Part shown: positions 8,775-18,400 of the stretch, one piece after another
Position numbering within the stretch: position 1 is the stretch's first letter
Layout of the letters: every line of letters begins with the position of its first letter
From: CAVVXN01 sp963772585
Lineage (GTDB): Bacteria; Planctomycetota; PLA2; JAEUHO01
NCBI GenBank assembly: GCA_963772585.1
Contig: CAVYXV010000010.1
Location: forward strand, 124,001 to 188,000
Length of the DNA: 64,000 nt
Reading direction: 5' to 3'
The notes under the pieces: generated by a model
Databases searched by the model: none
What the model was told of the DNA's origin: nothing
The model's input: the letters and a program-made list of their open reading frames with translations, nothing else
Made by a program: the position numbers and the translations under genes

Positions 8775-9425
8775 TCACAGGAGCGAGAGGAGGTCCGCGG
8801 GGGTCTCGAGGAGCCGGACGGCGCCGGCCCGGAGGAGCTCCTCGCGGTCGCGAAAGCCCCACGACACGGCCACCGGGACCATGCCGGCGGCCCGGGCCGT
8901 CGCCACGTCCACCGGGGTGTCGCCCACGAACAGGCAGGCCTCGGGAGGGACGCCCAACGCGGCGGCCATGGCCAGGGCGGCCGTCGGGTCGGGCTTCAGG
9001 GGGACCCCGGGCTTCGCGCCCTGGACGGCGGCGAACGACCAGCGGCCGAGCCGTGCGTCGACGGTGAGCCGGGTGAAGTCGTCGGGCTTGTTGGAGAGGA
9101 TCGCGCACGGAACGCCTCGCGCGGCCAGCCCGTCGAGCATCGCGTCCACCCCCGGATACGGGTGGGTGTGGCGCCGCCACCGCCTCCCGTAGGCCTCGAG
9201 CATGGCCCGGGCGGCCCCCGCCACGGCCTCGGGCCCCCGTGCCTCCTCGGGCAGGGCCCGTTCGGCGAGCACCCGGACCCCCTCGCCCACGAAGTGCCGG
9301 TACGGCGCGATGGGGTGCGGCGCGAAGCCCCGCTCCGCCAGCACCTCGTTCATGGCGTCGGCGAGGTCCCGGAGGGTGTCCAGGAGCGTGCCGTCGAGAT
9401 CGAAGAACACCGCGCGAATCGCCAT
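8775..9425 (-). CDS. gph: Phosphoglycolate phosphatase-type HAD hydrolase
   Basis: A 216-residue HAD subfamily IA phosphatase. Motif I is FFDLDGTLLDTL (nucleophile Asp9, acid/base Asp11), motif II ILSNK, the lysine region is PGVPLKPDPTAAL, and motif IV is LFVGDTPVDV. A helical cap of the Gph/PGP type lies between motifs I and II. It dephosphorylates 2-phosphoglycolate or a similar small phosphate ester, although other members of this subfamily act on different sugar phosphates, so the exact substrate is uncertain. The ATG at 9425 has no Shine-Dalgarno sequence but is preceded at 7 bases by TAGAGT. Confidence 0.8.
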   Translation of the reverse strand: MAIRAVFFDLDGTLLDTLRDLADAMNEVLAERGFAPHPIAPYRHFVGEGVRVLAERALPEEARGPEAVAGAARAMLEAYGRRWRRHTHPYPGVDAMLDGLAARGVPCAILSNKPDDFTRLTVDARLGRWSFAAVQGAKPGVPLKPDPTAALAMAAALGVPPEACLFVGDTPVDVATARAAGMVPVAVSWGFRDREELLRAGAVRLLETPADLLSLL

Positions 9426-9432
9426 CGGGGGG

Positions 9433-9438
9433 ACTCTA
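9433..9438 (-). promoter_or_regulatory. Candidate -10 element for leaderless gph transcript
   Basis: On the minus strand TAGAGT ends 7 bases before the gph ATG, with no ribosome binding site between them. The hexamer fits TANNNT. Confidence 0.35.
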
Positions 9439-9534
9439 CGCTCGGCCTCGCCCCGGGGCCGCCTCCGGCGTCCGGGACCTTGTGCCTCTCCGGCCTCTAA
9501 AGGAAGTCTTCACCGCTCGGTCCCCGACGTCGAT

Positions 9535-9603
9535 AGGAGGCCGCCCACGTGGAGCCGTCGGGTGCCCACCGGCGCCGGACGACCATCCGGAGGAGGCCGC
9601 CCA
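9535..9603 (+). repeat. Duplicated ribosome-site block before two in-frame starts
   Basis: The 13-base sequence AGGAGGCCGCCCA occurs at 9535-9547 and again at 9591-9603. The first copy precedes a GTG at 9549 and the second an ATG at 9603. The two starts are in the same frame, 18 codons apart, so each has its own Shine-Dalgarno sequence. Confidence 0.7.
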
Positions 9604-10592
9604 TGGCTCGAGTCCTCGTCGTCGAAGACGATCCGGACCTGTCGTCCTTTCTCGCCGACGCCCTCAAGACCTGGGGGCACGACGTGGACGTGGTCTACGA
9701 CGGCGTCCAGGCGTACGAGCACGTCTACGTGTCCAAACGCCCCTACGACACCGTCCTCTGCGACCTCGAACTGCCCCGCATGCCGGGTTCCACGTTCCTG
9801 GAGACCGCCGCCCAGCAACTCCGCGGGAAGACGCCGGTCGTCATCGTCACGGGGGCCGAGCGGATGGTGGATGCCCTCGGGGAGACCAGGCGATGGGCCT
9901 TCGGGCTGCTCAAGAAGCCCTTCGAGATGGCCCACCTGAAGGAGATCGTCGATCATGCCCTGCGCCAGCGGACGATCTACCTGACCACGAACGACCAGGC
10001 GCGACGGATCGAGGAGTTGGAGATCAGGCTCCGCGACCTCGTTCGCCAGAACCAGGCCCTGTTCGAGGAGGCGCGGCTGGACGCCCTCACGCGGCTGCCC
10101 AACCGCCGTCGCATGGATGAGGACCTGGACCGTCACTACGCCAACGCCGATCGCTACGACCGGTCGTTCGCAATGGCCCTCCTCGACGTGGACGAGTTCC
10201 GCCGCTACAACCAGCAACTCGGCTACGCTGGCGGCGACAAGGCCATCCGCCGCGTCGCGGACCTCCTCCGCATGGCGGTTCGCAAGGGAGATACCGTCTA
10301 CCGCTTCGGGGGCGACGAATTCGTCATCCTGATGCAGACGCAGCACCTCGCCCAGGCCGTCTACGCGACCCAGCGGGTTCTGGACGAAGTGGCATCGGCG
10401 GACCCGATCCAGGAGAGCGACCGCCCCCTCACGCTGAGCGCCGGCGTCACGGCCGTGAAGCGCGGCGACGCGCGGAGCAGCCGCGTGCTGCTCCGCCGGG
10501 CGGACGAGTTGCTCCGCCTCGCGAAGTCGTCGGGCGGCAACCGCGTGATGCCCCACCCCCCCGTGCCCGCCGCCGAGCCGCGCTCCGCCTGA
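9603..10592 (+). CDS. Response regulator diguanylate cyclase (REC-GGDEF)
   Basis: A 329-residue two-domain signalling protein. The receiver domain has Glu8/Asp9/Asp10, the phospho-acceptor Asp54 (LCDLELP), Thr83 and Lys105 (LLKKPF), so all conserved positions are present. A predicted coiled-coil linker (about 128-160) leads to a GGDEF domain with an intact active site FGGDEF (236-240) and an RxxD inhibitory site (Arg227-Asp230) five residues upstream. It should therefore make cyclic di-GMP when phosphorylated and be product-inhibited. No histidine kinase is adjacent. The ATG at 9603 has a strong AGGAGG site. An upstream GTG at 9549 would add 18 basic residues. With pilus ATPases elsewhere in the window, motility control is a plausible but unproven target. 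Confidence 0.93.
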   Translation: MARVLVVEDDPDLSSFLADALKTWGHDVDVVYDGVQAYEHVYVSKRPYDTVLCDLELPRMPGSTFLETAAQQLRGKTPVVIVTGAERMVDALGETRRWAFGLLKKPFEMAHLKEIVDHALRQRTIYLTTNDQARRIEELEIRLRDLVRQNQALFEEARLDALTRLPNRRRMDEDLDRHYANADRYDRSFAMALLDVDEFRRYNQQLGYAGGDKAIRRVADLLRMAVRKGDTVYRFGGDEFVILMQTQHLAQAVYATQRVLDEVASADPIQESDRPLTLSAGVTAVKRGDARSSRVLLRRADELLRLAKSSGGNRVMPHPPVPAAEPRSA

Positions 10593-10691
10593 CCGCTTTC
10601 CTCCCCCCGGAGCCCCTTGCCGGAGGCTCGCCGCCCGGGCGATGATGGCGCGCCTTGGCTTCCCCGCCGGTCGGGGAACGGAAGGGTCGGG

Positions 10692-12692
10692 ATGCGTGCG
10701 CGCGAGCCGGGACAGGACGGGGGGACCGGCGCGGGCGGGCCCTTGCTCCACCTCGGCAAGGAGGAGGTCTTCCCGCTCGTCCGGGCGCTCGGGCGCGAGT
10801 GGCTGGAGGCCGACGGCCTCGGCGGCTACGCCTCGTCCACCGTGGTGCTGTGCCCGACGCGCCGCGAACACGGCCTGCTCGTCACGCGGCCTCCCGGGAT
10901 CCCCCGGCTGCACGTCTTCCTGTCGCGCTTCGAGGAGGTCCTCCACCGGCCCGAGCGGGAGTTCCCGATCTCCACGGGGCGCTACCCCGGCACGTGGCAG
11001 CCCACGGGGCACGCCGCGCTCCACGCCTTCGAGCTCGCGCCGCATCCGGTCTTCGTCTACCGGCTGGGCACCACCACCGTCACGCGCGAGATCCTCCTGC
11101 TGAGAGGCCGGCCCATCGTGCTCTGCCGGTACCGGCTGGACAGCACGCGCGAGGACGTCGAGCTGCGCCTGAGGCCGTTGCTCGCCTTCCGCGAGGCGAC
11201 GGCGCTCACCCACGAGAACCTGCACCTGGACCCCCGTGTCGAGCGCCGGGGCGCTCACGTCTACGTCCGTCCCTACGAGGAGCTGCCGCTCATGGTGCTG
11301 CGGGTCTCGGGCGGCGAGGCGGTGTTCGAGGCGGACCCCGTCTGGTATCGCAACGTCGAGTACCAGCGGGATCTCGAGCGCGGGCACGAGGGGCACGAGG
11401 ACAACTTCAACCCGGGTTGGTTCAGCATCCCCTTCCATCCCGGATGCGACGTCGTCGTCGCGGCATCGCTGGGGGAGGATGTGTCCGACCCCCTGACCCT
11501 CTGGGACGAGGAGCAGGCGCGCCGCCGGCAGGCCGCGCCGGTCCCGCGCGGCGGGATCGCGGCGCGGCTCGAGTACGCCGCGCGGACCTTCCCCTTCACG
11601 ACGCCCACCGGGCGGGCGGCGATCCGCGGCGGCTTCCCCTGGCCGGCGGAGTCCGCGCGCGAGACATCGATCGCCGCCCCGGCGCTTCTCGAGCGGGAGC
11701 CGCCCTCCGCGCTCGCCCGCGTCCTCGAAGGGCTGCTCCCCTTCCTCGCGGAAGGGCTCCTGCCGACGCGCGTCGCGGCGGACGTCGCGGGGAGCGAGTA
11801 CGACGGCGTGGACCCGTCGCTGTGGTTCGGCTGGGCGGTGAGACAGCTGGAGAAGGCGGGCGGCGACACGGATCCGTTCGCCGACGCGCTCACGAGCATC
11901 GCGGAGTCCTTCCTCGCGGGCGCGCCGCTGGGGATCCGCGTGTCGGACGACGGCCTCTTGCAGGCGGGTAGGGAGGATCTCGCCGTCACGTGGATGGACG
12001 CGCGGATCGACGGTCGGCCCGTCACGCCGAGGCACGGCTACGCCGTGGAGGTGAACGCGCTCTGGTACCACCACCTCGTCGGGCTCGAGCGGCTTGCCGA
12101 GCGGCGGGGCGATGCGAAGGCGCTGCGTCGATGGCGGGCGCTCCGCCGGCGGGCGCGGCGCGCGTTCCTGGAGCGGTTCTGGATCCCCGAACGCGGGCGT
12201 CTCGCGGACGCATGGCGGGACGGCCGTCGAGACGAGAGCGTCCGTCCGAACATGGTGATCGCCGCCGCGCTCGAGTGGAGCCCCCTCTCGCGGTCGCAGC
12301 GCGCGGACATCGTGGAGTGCGCCCGCGCGGAGCTGTTGACGCCTGCCGGTCTCCGCACGCTCTCGCCGCAGCACGCCCTGTACCGGGGGCGGGTCGGGCG
12401 GCGCCCCGCCGAGCGGGACGCCGCCGCGCACCAGGGCGCCGCGTGGCCGTGGTTGCTCGGGCCCTACGTGGAGGCCCGGGTGCGGGCGTTCGGAACGGGG
12501 CGCCGTCGCATCGCGGCCCTCGTCGAGCTTCTCGAGGCGCTGGCCCCGCGGACGGAGGAGGGCGGCCTGACGTACCTGTCGGAGCTCTTCGACGGCAATC
12601 CCCCGCACGACCCCGGCGGCGCGCCCGCGCGGGCGTCGAGCGTCGCGGGGCCGCTCCGGGCCCGGCGGATCCTCCAGAGGGGCATGCCGTGA
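10692..12692 (+). CDS. Glycogen debranching enzyme (amylo-alpha-1,6-glucosidase, GH133 type)
   Basis: A 666-residue enzyme that hydrolyses alpha-1,6 branch stubs of glycogen. The N-terminal domain has EWLEADGLGGYASSTV and CPTRREHGLLV, the opening signature of bacterial debranching enzymes. The C-terminal (alpha/alpha)6 glucosidase part contains WFGWAVRQL, TWMDARIDGRPVTPR (with the probable catalytic Asp) and VEVNALWYH. The C-terminal family block usually reading AQAWS here reads ARASS, a local divergence. It opens the glycogen operon, and its TGA overlaps the GTG of the next gene by four bases. The ATG at 10692 is chosen. A longer in-frame start at 10617 adds non-conserved residues. Confidence 0.9.
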   Translation: MRAREPGQDGGTGAGGPLLHLGKEEVFPLVRALGREWLEADGLGGYASSTVVLCPTRREHGLLVTRPPGIPRLHVFLSRFEEVLHRPEREFPISTGRYPGTWQPTGHAALHAFELAPHPVFVYRLGTTTVTREILLLRGRPIVLCRYRLDSTREDVELRLRPLLAFREATALTHENLHLDPRVERRGAHVYVRPYEELPLMVLRVSGGEAVFEADPVWYRNVEYQRDLERGHEGHEDNFNPGWFSIPFHPGCDVVVAASLGEDVSDPLTLWDEEQARRRQAAPVPRGGIAARLEYAARTFPFTTPTGRAAIRGGFPWPAESARETSIAAPALLEREPPSALARVLEGLLPFLAEGLLPTRVAADVAGSEYDGVDPSLWFGWAVRQLEKAGGDTDPFADALTSIAESFLAGAPLGIRVSDDGLLQAGREDLAVTWMDARIDGRPVTPRHGYAVEVNALWYHHLVGLERLAERRGDAKALRRWRALRRRARRAFLERFWIPERGRLADAWRDGRRDESVRPNMVIAAALEWSPLSRSQRADIVECARAELLTPAGLRTLSPQHALYRGRVGRRPAERDAAAHQGAAWPWLLGPYVEARVRAFGTGRRRIAALVELLEALAPRTEEGGLTYLSELFDGNPPHDPGGAPARASSVAGPLRARRILQRGMP

Positions 12693-14266
12693 GGGTGCTG
12701 ATGCTCGGATGGGAATTCCCGCCCCACATCTCGGGAGGTCTGGGCACGGCGTGCCAGGGCCTGACGCAGGGGCTCGCCCACCACGGCGTGGACGTTCTCT
12801 TCGTCGTGCCGCGTGCGTACGGGGACGAGAACGCGCCGCACCTCGAGCTGCTGGGCATGGACGCATGGGCGGAGGGCGACGGCGGAGCGGGCGAGACGCC
12901 GGGGGCGGACGGGGACGACGGGGGTGGGGGCCACGCGGGGGAGGGGGACGGCGGCCCTCCTCCGGCCGCGCGCGAGGCGGCCCCGCGCCCCGGGGCGACC
13001 CCCGCCCGCGGCCCCGACGCCCCGGAGACGGCCGGCGCGGTCGCAGCCGCGGCCGGCGGCGTCGAAGTGCTCGCCGTCCCGAGTCCGCTGACGCCCTACC
13101 TCACGGCGGCCAACGACCGGGTCCCGAGCGCGGCGCCGGACGCGGGAGCCCGGGTCTCCCCGGGCAGGGCGACGGCTCCGGGCACCGCGACCAGGATCCC
13201 CGCGCCCGACGGGGCCGCCCCCGTGGCCGCGCCGCGCCTCGAGGAAGGCGCGAAGGCCTGGTACCGGTTCAGCGAACGGGTGGGGGCGGCGGCCCGGTCG
13301 CCCGCCGCGGACCCGGAGGCGGCGCGCCGCCTGGGGCCCTTCGCCGGCGGGTACGGCCCGGCCCTGTTCGACGAGGTCGCCCGGTACGCCCAGGCGGTCG
13401 TGGAGGCCACGCGGACCCGGCACTTCGACATCATCCACGGTCACGACTGGATGACGTTCCCCGCCGGCATCGCGGTGGCCCGCGCCACGGGCCGACCCTT
13501 CGTGGCGCAGGTGCACGCCAGCGAGTACGACCGCAGCGGCGATCACCCCGACCTCCGTGTGCGCGACATCGAGCAGATGGGCATCGCGCACGCCGACCGG
13601 GTGGTCACGGTCAGCCACTACACGGCCAGCGTCCTTCGCGCGCGCTACGTCGTCGATCGCGAGAAGCTCCGCGTCGTCCACAACGCGGTCTCGCAGGAGG
13701 AGAGCCGAAGGGGTCGCTGGCAGAAGACGATCCCCGAGCCCGTGGTGCTGTTCCTCGGGCGCGTCACCTTCCAGAAGGGACCCGACTACTTCCTCGAGGC
13801 GGCGCGCAAGGTCGTCGAGCGCCGGCCCGACGTGAAGTTCGTCATGAGCGGCAGCGGCGACATGCTCCCCCGCATGATCGAGCACGCGGCCCGGCTGGGC
13901 ATCGCCCGCAACGTCCACTTCACGGGCTTCCTCAGGGGGCGCGACGTCGAACGCATGTACGCCCTGGCGGACCTGTACGTGATGCCGTCCGTCTCCGAGC
14001 CGTTCGGCATCACGCCGCTGGAGGCGATGGCCCTCGACGTGCCCGTCATCGTGTCGCGCCAGAGCGGCGTCTCGGAGATCCTCCGGCACGCGCTCAAGGT
14101 GGACTTCTGGGACGTCGAGGACCTGGCGAACAAGATCCTCGCCGTGCTGAACCGGCCCGTGCTACGACAGGTGCTCCGCGACGAGGGGCGGGCCGAGGTT
14201 CGCCGCCTCCGCTGGGAGGCGAGCGGCGCCCGGCTCCGGCGCATCTACGAGGAGTTGCTCTCGTGA
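12689..14266 (+). CDS. GT4 glycogen synthase-like glucosyltransferase with long low-complexity inserts
   Basis: A 525-residue GT-B glycosyltransferase. The N-terminus VRVLMLGWEFPPHISGGLGT is the donor-side glycine loop typical of this glycogen-associated GT4 group. The C-terminal domain has FLGRVTFQKGPDYFLEA and the E-x7-E motif EPFGITPLEAM. It should add glucose to alpha-1,4-glucan, although the donor (ADP- or UDP-glucose) cannot be read from sequence. Between the first and second parts of the N-terminal domain there are two Ala/Gly/Pro/Asp-rich tracts (about residues 61-122 and 145-186), split by a conserved-looking VEVLAVPSPLTPYL. These tracts look disordered. The GTG start overlaps the debranching enzyme stop, and its own stop overlaps the GH57 start. 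Confidence 0.85.
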   Translation: MRVLMLGWEFPPHISGGLGTACQGLTQGLAHHGVDVLFVVPRAYGDENAPHLELLGMDAWAEGDGGAGETPGADGDDGGGGHAGEGDGGPPPAAREAAPRPGATPARGPDAPETAGAVAAAAGGVEVLAVPSPLTPYLTAANDRVPSAAPDAGARVSPGRATAPGTATRIPAPDGAAPVAAPRLEEGAKAWYRFSERVGAAARSPAADPEAARRLGPFAGGYGPALFDEVARYAQAVVEATRTRHFDIIHGHDWMTFPAGIAVARATGRPFVAQVHASEYDRSGDHPDLRVRDIEQMGIAHADRVVTVSHYTASVLRARYVVDREKLRVVHNAVSQEESRRGRWQKTIPEPVVLFLGRVTFQKGPDYFLEAARKVVERRPDVKFVMSGSGDMLPRMIEHAARLGIARNVHFTGFLRGRDVERMYALADLYVMPSVSEPFGITPLEAMALDVPVIVSRQSGVSEILRHALKVDFWDVEDLANKILAVLNRPVLRQVLRDEGRAEVRRLRWEASGARLRRIYEELLS

Positions 14267-15489
14267 CGGCCGTGGTCTTCTACTTCCAGATTCACCAGCC
14301 GATGCGGCTCCGGCGCTACACGTTCTTCGACATCGGGGCGCGCGACGACTACTTCGACGACGACGAGAACCAGCGGATCATCGAGCGCATCGCCGAGAAG
14401 TGCTACCTGCCGATGAACGCCCTCCTCGAGGACCTCATCGAGCGCCACGAGGGCCGCTTCCGCTGCGCGTTCTCGATCAGCGGCACCGCGCTGCAGCAGA
14501 TGGAGCGGTGGTCGGAGGCGTCGCTCGCCAGCTTCCGCCGGCTGGCCGCGACCGGGTGCGTGGAGTTCCTCGCCGAGACCTCCCATCACTCGCTCGCCGC
14601 GCTCGCCGACCGCCGGGAGTTCATGCAGCAGGTGCAGAACCACGCGGAGCGCATCACCCGCACGTTCGGGACGCGGCCGACGACCTTCCGGAACACGGAA
14701 CTGGTCGTCACGAACGAGATCGCCCGCATGGCCGAGAAGCTCGGGTTCCGCGGGCTCCTGGGGGAGGGCGCCGACCACCTGCTCGGTTGGCGCAGCGCGC
14801 ACCGCCTCTACCGGCCGGAGGGCTGCGAGCGCATCAAGCTGCTGCTCCGGTCCTACCGCCTCTCCGACGACATCGCCTTCCGCTTCTCCAACCGGGCGTG
14901 GAGCGAGTGGCCGCTCACCGCGGAGAAGTTCGCGCGCTGGGTCCACACGGCGCCGGCCGAGGACGCGGCCATCGGACTCTTCATGGACTACGAGACGTTC
15001 GGCGAGCACCAGTGGCGCGACACCGGGATCTTCGACTTCATGGCCCACCTTCCCGGGGCGATCCTGGGCGACCCGCGGTTCGAGTTCGCGACGCCCGCCG
15101 AGGTCTTCGCCCGGCACGACGCCCACGGGCGGCTCGACATCCCGCACCCCGTGTCCTGGGCGGACACCGAGCGCGATCTGAGCGCGTGGCTCGGAAACCC
15201 CATGCAGGAGGCGGCCCACGAGGCCATCTACGAGCTCGCGGACCTCGCCCGGAGCGCGGAGCGCCACGGCCGACCCGGGCTCGCGGAACAGTGGCGGCGG
15301 CTCACGACGTCGGACCACCTGTACTACATGTGCGTGAAGCACTTCTCCGACGGCGACGTGCACAGGTACTTCAGCCCCTACGCGTCGCCCCACGATGCGT
15401 TCATCGCGACCATGAACGTACTCGACGACCTGGGCCGGAGACTGGAAGACGTCAGGCCCCAGGTCGTGCGTGAGGACGCCGTTCGGTGA
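14263..15489 (+). CDS. GH57 alpha-amylase / glucan-active enzyme
   Basis: A 408-residue glycoside hydrolase family 57 protein. Motif 1 is FQIHQP near the N-terminus. The nucleophile is Glu146 in FRNTEL, and the general acid is Asp242 in FMDYETFGEH. Both catalytic residues are present. Family members are alpha-amylases, 4-alpha-glucanotransferases or branching enzymes. The short length and the HQP/NTEL motifs fit the intracellular amylase-type group found in glycogen clusters. No GH13 branching enzyme is present in the window, so a branching role cannot be excluded. There is no signal peptide, so it acts in the cytoplasm on stored glucan. It starts with GTG overlapping the previous stop and ends overlapping the next GTG. 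Confidence 0.88.
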   Translation: MTAVVFYFQIHQPMRLRRYTFFDIGARDDYFDDDENQRIIERIAEKCYLPMNALLEDLIERHEGRFRCAFSISGTALQQMERWSEASLASFRRLAATGCVEFLAETSHHSLAALADRREFMQQVQNHAERITRTFGTRPTTFRNTELVVTNEIARMAEKLGFRGLLGEGADHLLGWRSAHRLYRPEGCERIKLLLRSYRLSDDIAFRFSNRAWSEWPLTAEKFARWVHTAPAEDAAIGLFMDYETFGEHQWRDTGIFDFMAHLPGAILGDPRFEFATPAEVFARHDAHGRLDIPHPVSWADTERDLSAWLGNPMQEAAHEAIYELADLARSAERHGRPGLAEQWRRLTTSDHLYYMCVKHFSDGDVHRYFSPYASPHDAFIATMNVLDDLGRRLEDVRPQVVREDAVR

Positions 15490-18400
15490 GTCTGGCCGTC
15501 TTCGAGGTGAGCTGGGAGGTCGCGAACCGCGTCGGCGGCCTCCACACGGTCCTGCAGAGCAAGGCCCGGACGATGACGGCCCGCTACCGCGACGACTACG
15601 TCGTGATCGGACCGTTGGTCGCGGAGGATCGACCCACGGCGCCCCCGTTCGAGGACGAGCGCGGGTTCGACGAGTTCCGCGCGTCGTGCCGCGAGGCCGG
15701 CGTCGAGGCGCGCGTCGGCCGCTGGCTCGTCCCCGGACGCCCGCGGGCCGTCCTGGTGGGCTTCTCGGGTCTCTTCCCCGAGCGGGACGCGCTGCTCTCG
15801 ACCCTCTGGGAGCGGTTCGCCGTGGACTCCCTCCAGGGGGGCTGGGACTACGTCGAACCCGTCCTGTTCGCCCACGCCGCGGGCATCGCGATCGACCGCT
15901 GGTGGCACGAGTACGTGGCCCCGAGGCGAATCGCCGCCGTAGCGCAGTTCCACAACTGGCAGTCCGCCGCCGCGCTCCTCTACGTGAAGGAACACCTCCC
16001 GGCGATCGGCACGGTGTTCACCAGTCACGGGAGCGTGCTCGGACGGGCCCTGGCGGGCAGGGGCGTCCCGCCCCTCGACGTTCCCGTGGGCGCATCACCG
16101 AGCGACCTCGCCGCCGACCACGACGTGCGCTCGAAGCACTCCCTCGAGGGGGCGGGGACGCGCGAGGCCGATGTCTTCACGACCGTCAGCGAGCTGACCG
16201 CGAAGGAGGCTCGCCGGTTCCACGGCCGCGACGCGAAGCCGCTCCTGCCCAACGGACTCGACCTCGAGATGCTCGACGAGCAGGCGGGCACGGCGGCGTT
16301 CGACGACGTGCGGCGTCGCCTCCGGCACGTCGCGTGGGCGGTGACCGGCGAGGACGCGGACGATCCGTTCATCGTGGTCCTCGCCTCGCGCTACGAGGTG
16401 CACACGAAGGGCGTGGACCTCCTCCTGCGCGCCGCGGCCCGCCTCGACGCCGCGGGCGGCCGTCCCATCCTGACGTTCCTGTTCCTCCCGGCGGAGACGA
16501 CGGGCGTACGGTTCGACGTGCGCGAACGCCTCCAGATGTCCGAACGGCCGCCGCTCCCGGCGGTCGGTGTCGGGACGCACGACCTCGTCGAGCCCGGGCG
16601 CGACCCGATCGCGCGCCTCGCCGCGGAGCTCGGCCTCGTGGGCCGGCGCGAGTCGCGCGTCAGGGTCGTCCACGTGGCCGACATCCCGGCGCCGGGGGAC
16701 GGCCTGTTCGACGCGACGCCCGAGGCCGTGATGAAGTCGGTGGACCTCGGCTGCTACCCGTCGTTCTACGAACCGTGGGGGACCATGCCCGCGGAGTGCC
16801 TCGCCTTGGGCGTCCCCGCCATCACGTCCGACTGCTCGGGCTTCGGCCTCTGGGTTCGGGAGCACGGGTTGGGGGACGAGGACGGCGTCCACGTCCTCTC
16901 GCGCGCCGGGCGTCCGGAGCGCGAGGTGGCCGACGAGCTGGCCACGGTCGTGGAGCACCGCGCGGCGTCGATCCCGGACCGTCGCCACATCGAGGAGGTC
17001 TGCCGCCGCGCGGCCCGCAACCTCGCCTGGTCCCACGTGATCCAGCACTACGAGGACGCCTTCGCCGATGCCCTGGACGTGGCGAGGACGCGTCACGCGA
17101 CGACCCCCCTGGACCCGTACCTGCGGCCGGTTCCCCTGACGGCCCGCCCGCCCCGGGAGAGCCAGCGACCCCACCTCGTCCCCTTCCGCGTCACGAGCCG
17201 CATCCCGCCCTCGCTCTCCGACCTGACGCGTCTCGCCTCCAACCTTTGGTGGACGTGGCATCCCGAGGCGACGGCCCTGTTCGAAGCGGTGGACCCGGAT
17301 GTCTTCCGGCAGGTGCGCCAGAACCCGATCGCCATGCTCGCCCGGGTCCGTCCCGCGCGCCTGGGGGCCCTGGCCGGGGACGCGGCGTTCCGGCAGCGCC
17401 TGCAGGATGTCGTCGGGCGCTTCGACGCGTACCTGGAGGCGACGGCCGACGAGGTGGACCTCGGGGGCGGCGGGCTCGTGGACCGCCGCCACCCCGTCGT
17501 CTACTTCTGCTTCGAGTACGCCCTGCATCCATCGCTCCACGGCTACGCGGGAGGGTTGGGCGTCCTGGCGGGCGACCACCTCAAGTCGGCGAGCGACCTG
17601 AACGTCCCCTTCGTCGCGGTCGGGCTCTTCTACCGCGGCGGGTACGCCGAGCAGGACGTGGGACACGCGGGCGACGCCTCTTCGCGGGAGGCGTCCGACG
17701 ATCCGTCCGCGCTGCCCATGACGCTGGTGCGCGACGAGCGGGGAGAGCCCGTCCGCATCCGGGTCGGCCTTCCGGATCGACGCGTCGCCCTCCAGGCGTG
17801 GCGGCTGGACGTGGGGCGGGTTCCGCTCTACCTCCTCGACAGCGACGTCGAGGAAAACCGACCGGACGACCGTCGCCTCACCTATCGCCTCTACGGCGGC
17901 GGTCGCGAGCTGCGCCTCGACCAGGAGGTGCTGCTCGGACGCGGGGGCATGCGGCTCGTCGCGAGCCTGGGCATCGAGCCGGCCCTGCTCCACCTGAACG
18001 AAGGCCACGCCGGCTTCGCGCCGCTGGAGCGGGTCGCGAACCTCGTGCACGACAAGGGACTCGCCGCCGACGAGGCGCGGGCCTTCGTCGTCGCCACCAC
18101 GGCGTTCACCACGCACACGCCCGTACCCGCCGGCCACGACGTCTTCGACGAGTCGCTGCTCCGGCGCTACTTCGGGCAGACCTCCACGTGGACCGGGCTC
18201 AGTTGGGAGCGGTTCCTGGAGCTCGGTCGCGCCCCCGGCGAATCCGGCGGGTTCAACATGACCTACTTCTCCATGAGCTTCGCGTCGTGGGTGAACGGGG
18301 TCAGCCGCAAGCACGGCGAGGTCTCCCGTGCGTTGCTGGCCCCCTTCTGGCCCGGCCTGCTCGAGGAGGAGATGCCGGTCCACGCGATCACGAACGGCGT

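Noticed and set aside
4879..9180. A 1433-codon open frame on the minus strand spanning several genes
   Set aside because: It is Arg/Gly/Pro/Ala-rich without motifs and lies across the real aminopeptidase, PP-loop and gph genes. In such G+C-rich DNA long stop-free shadow frames are expected.
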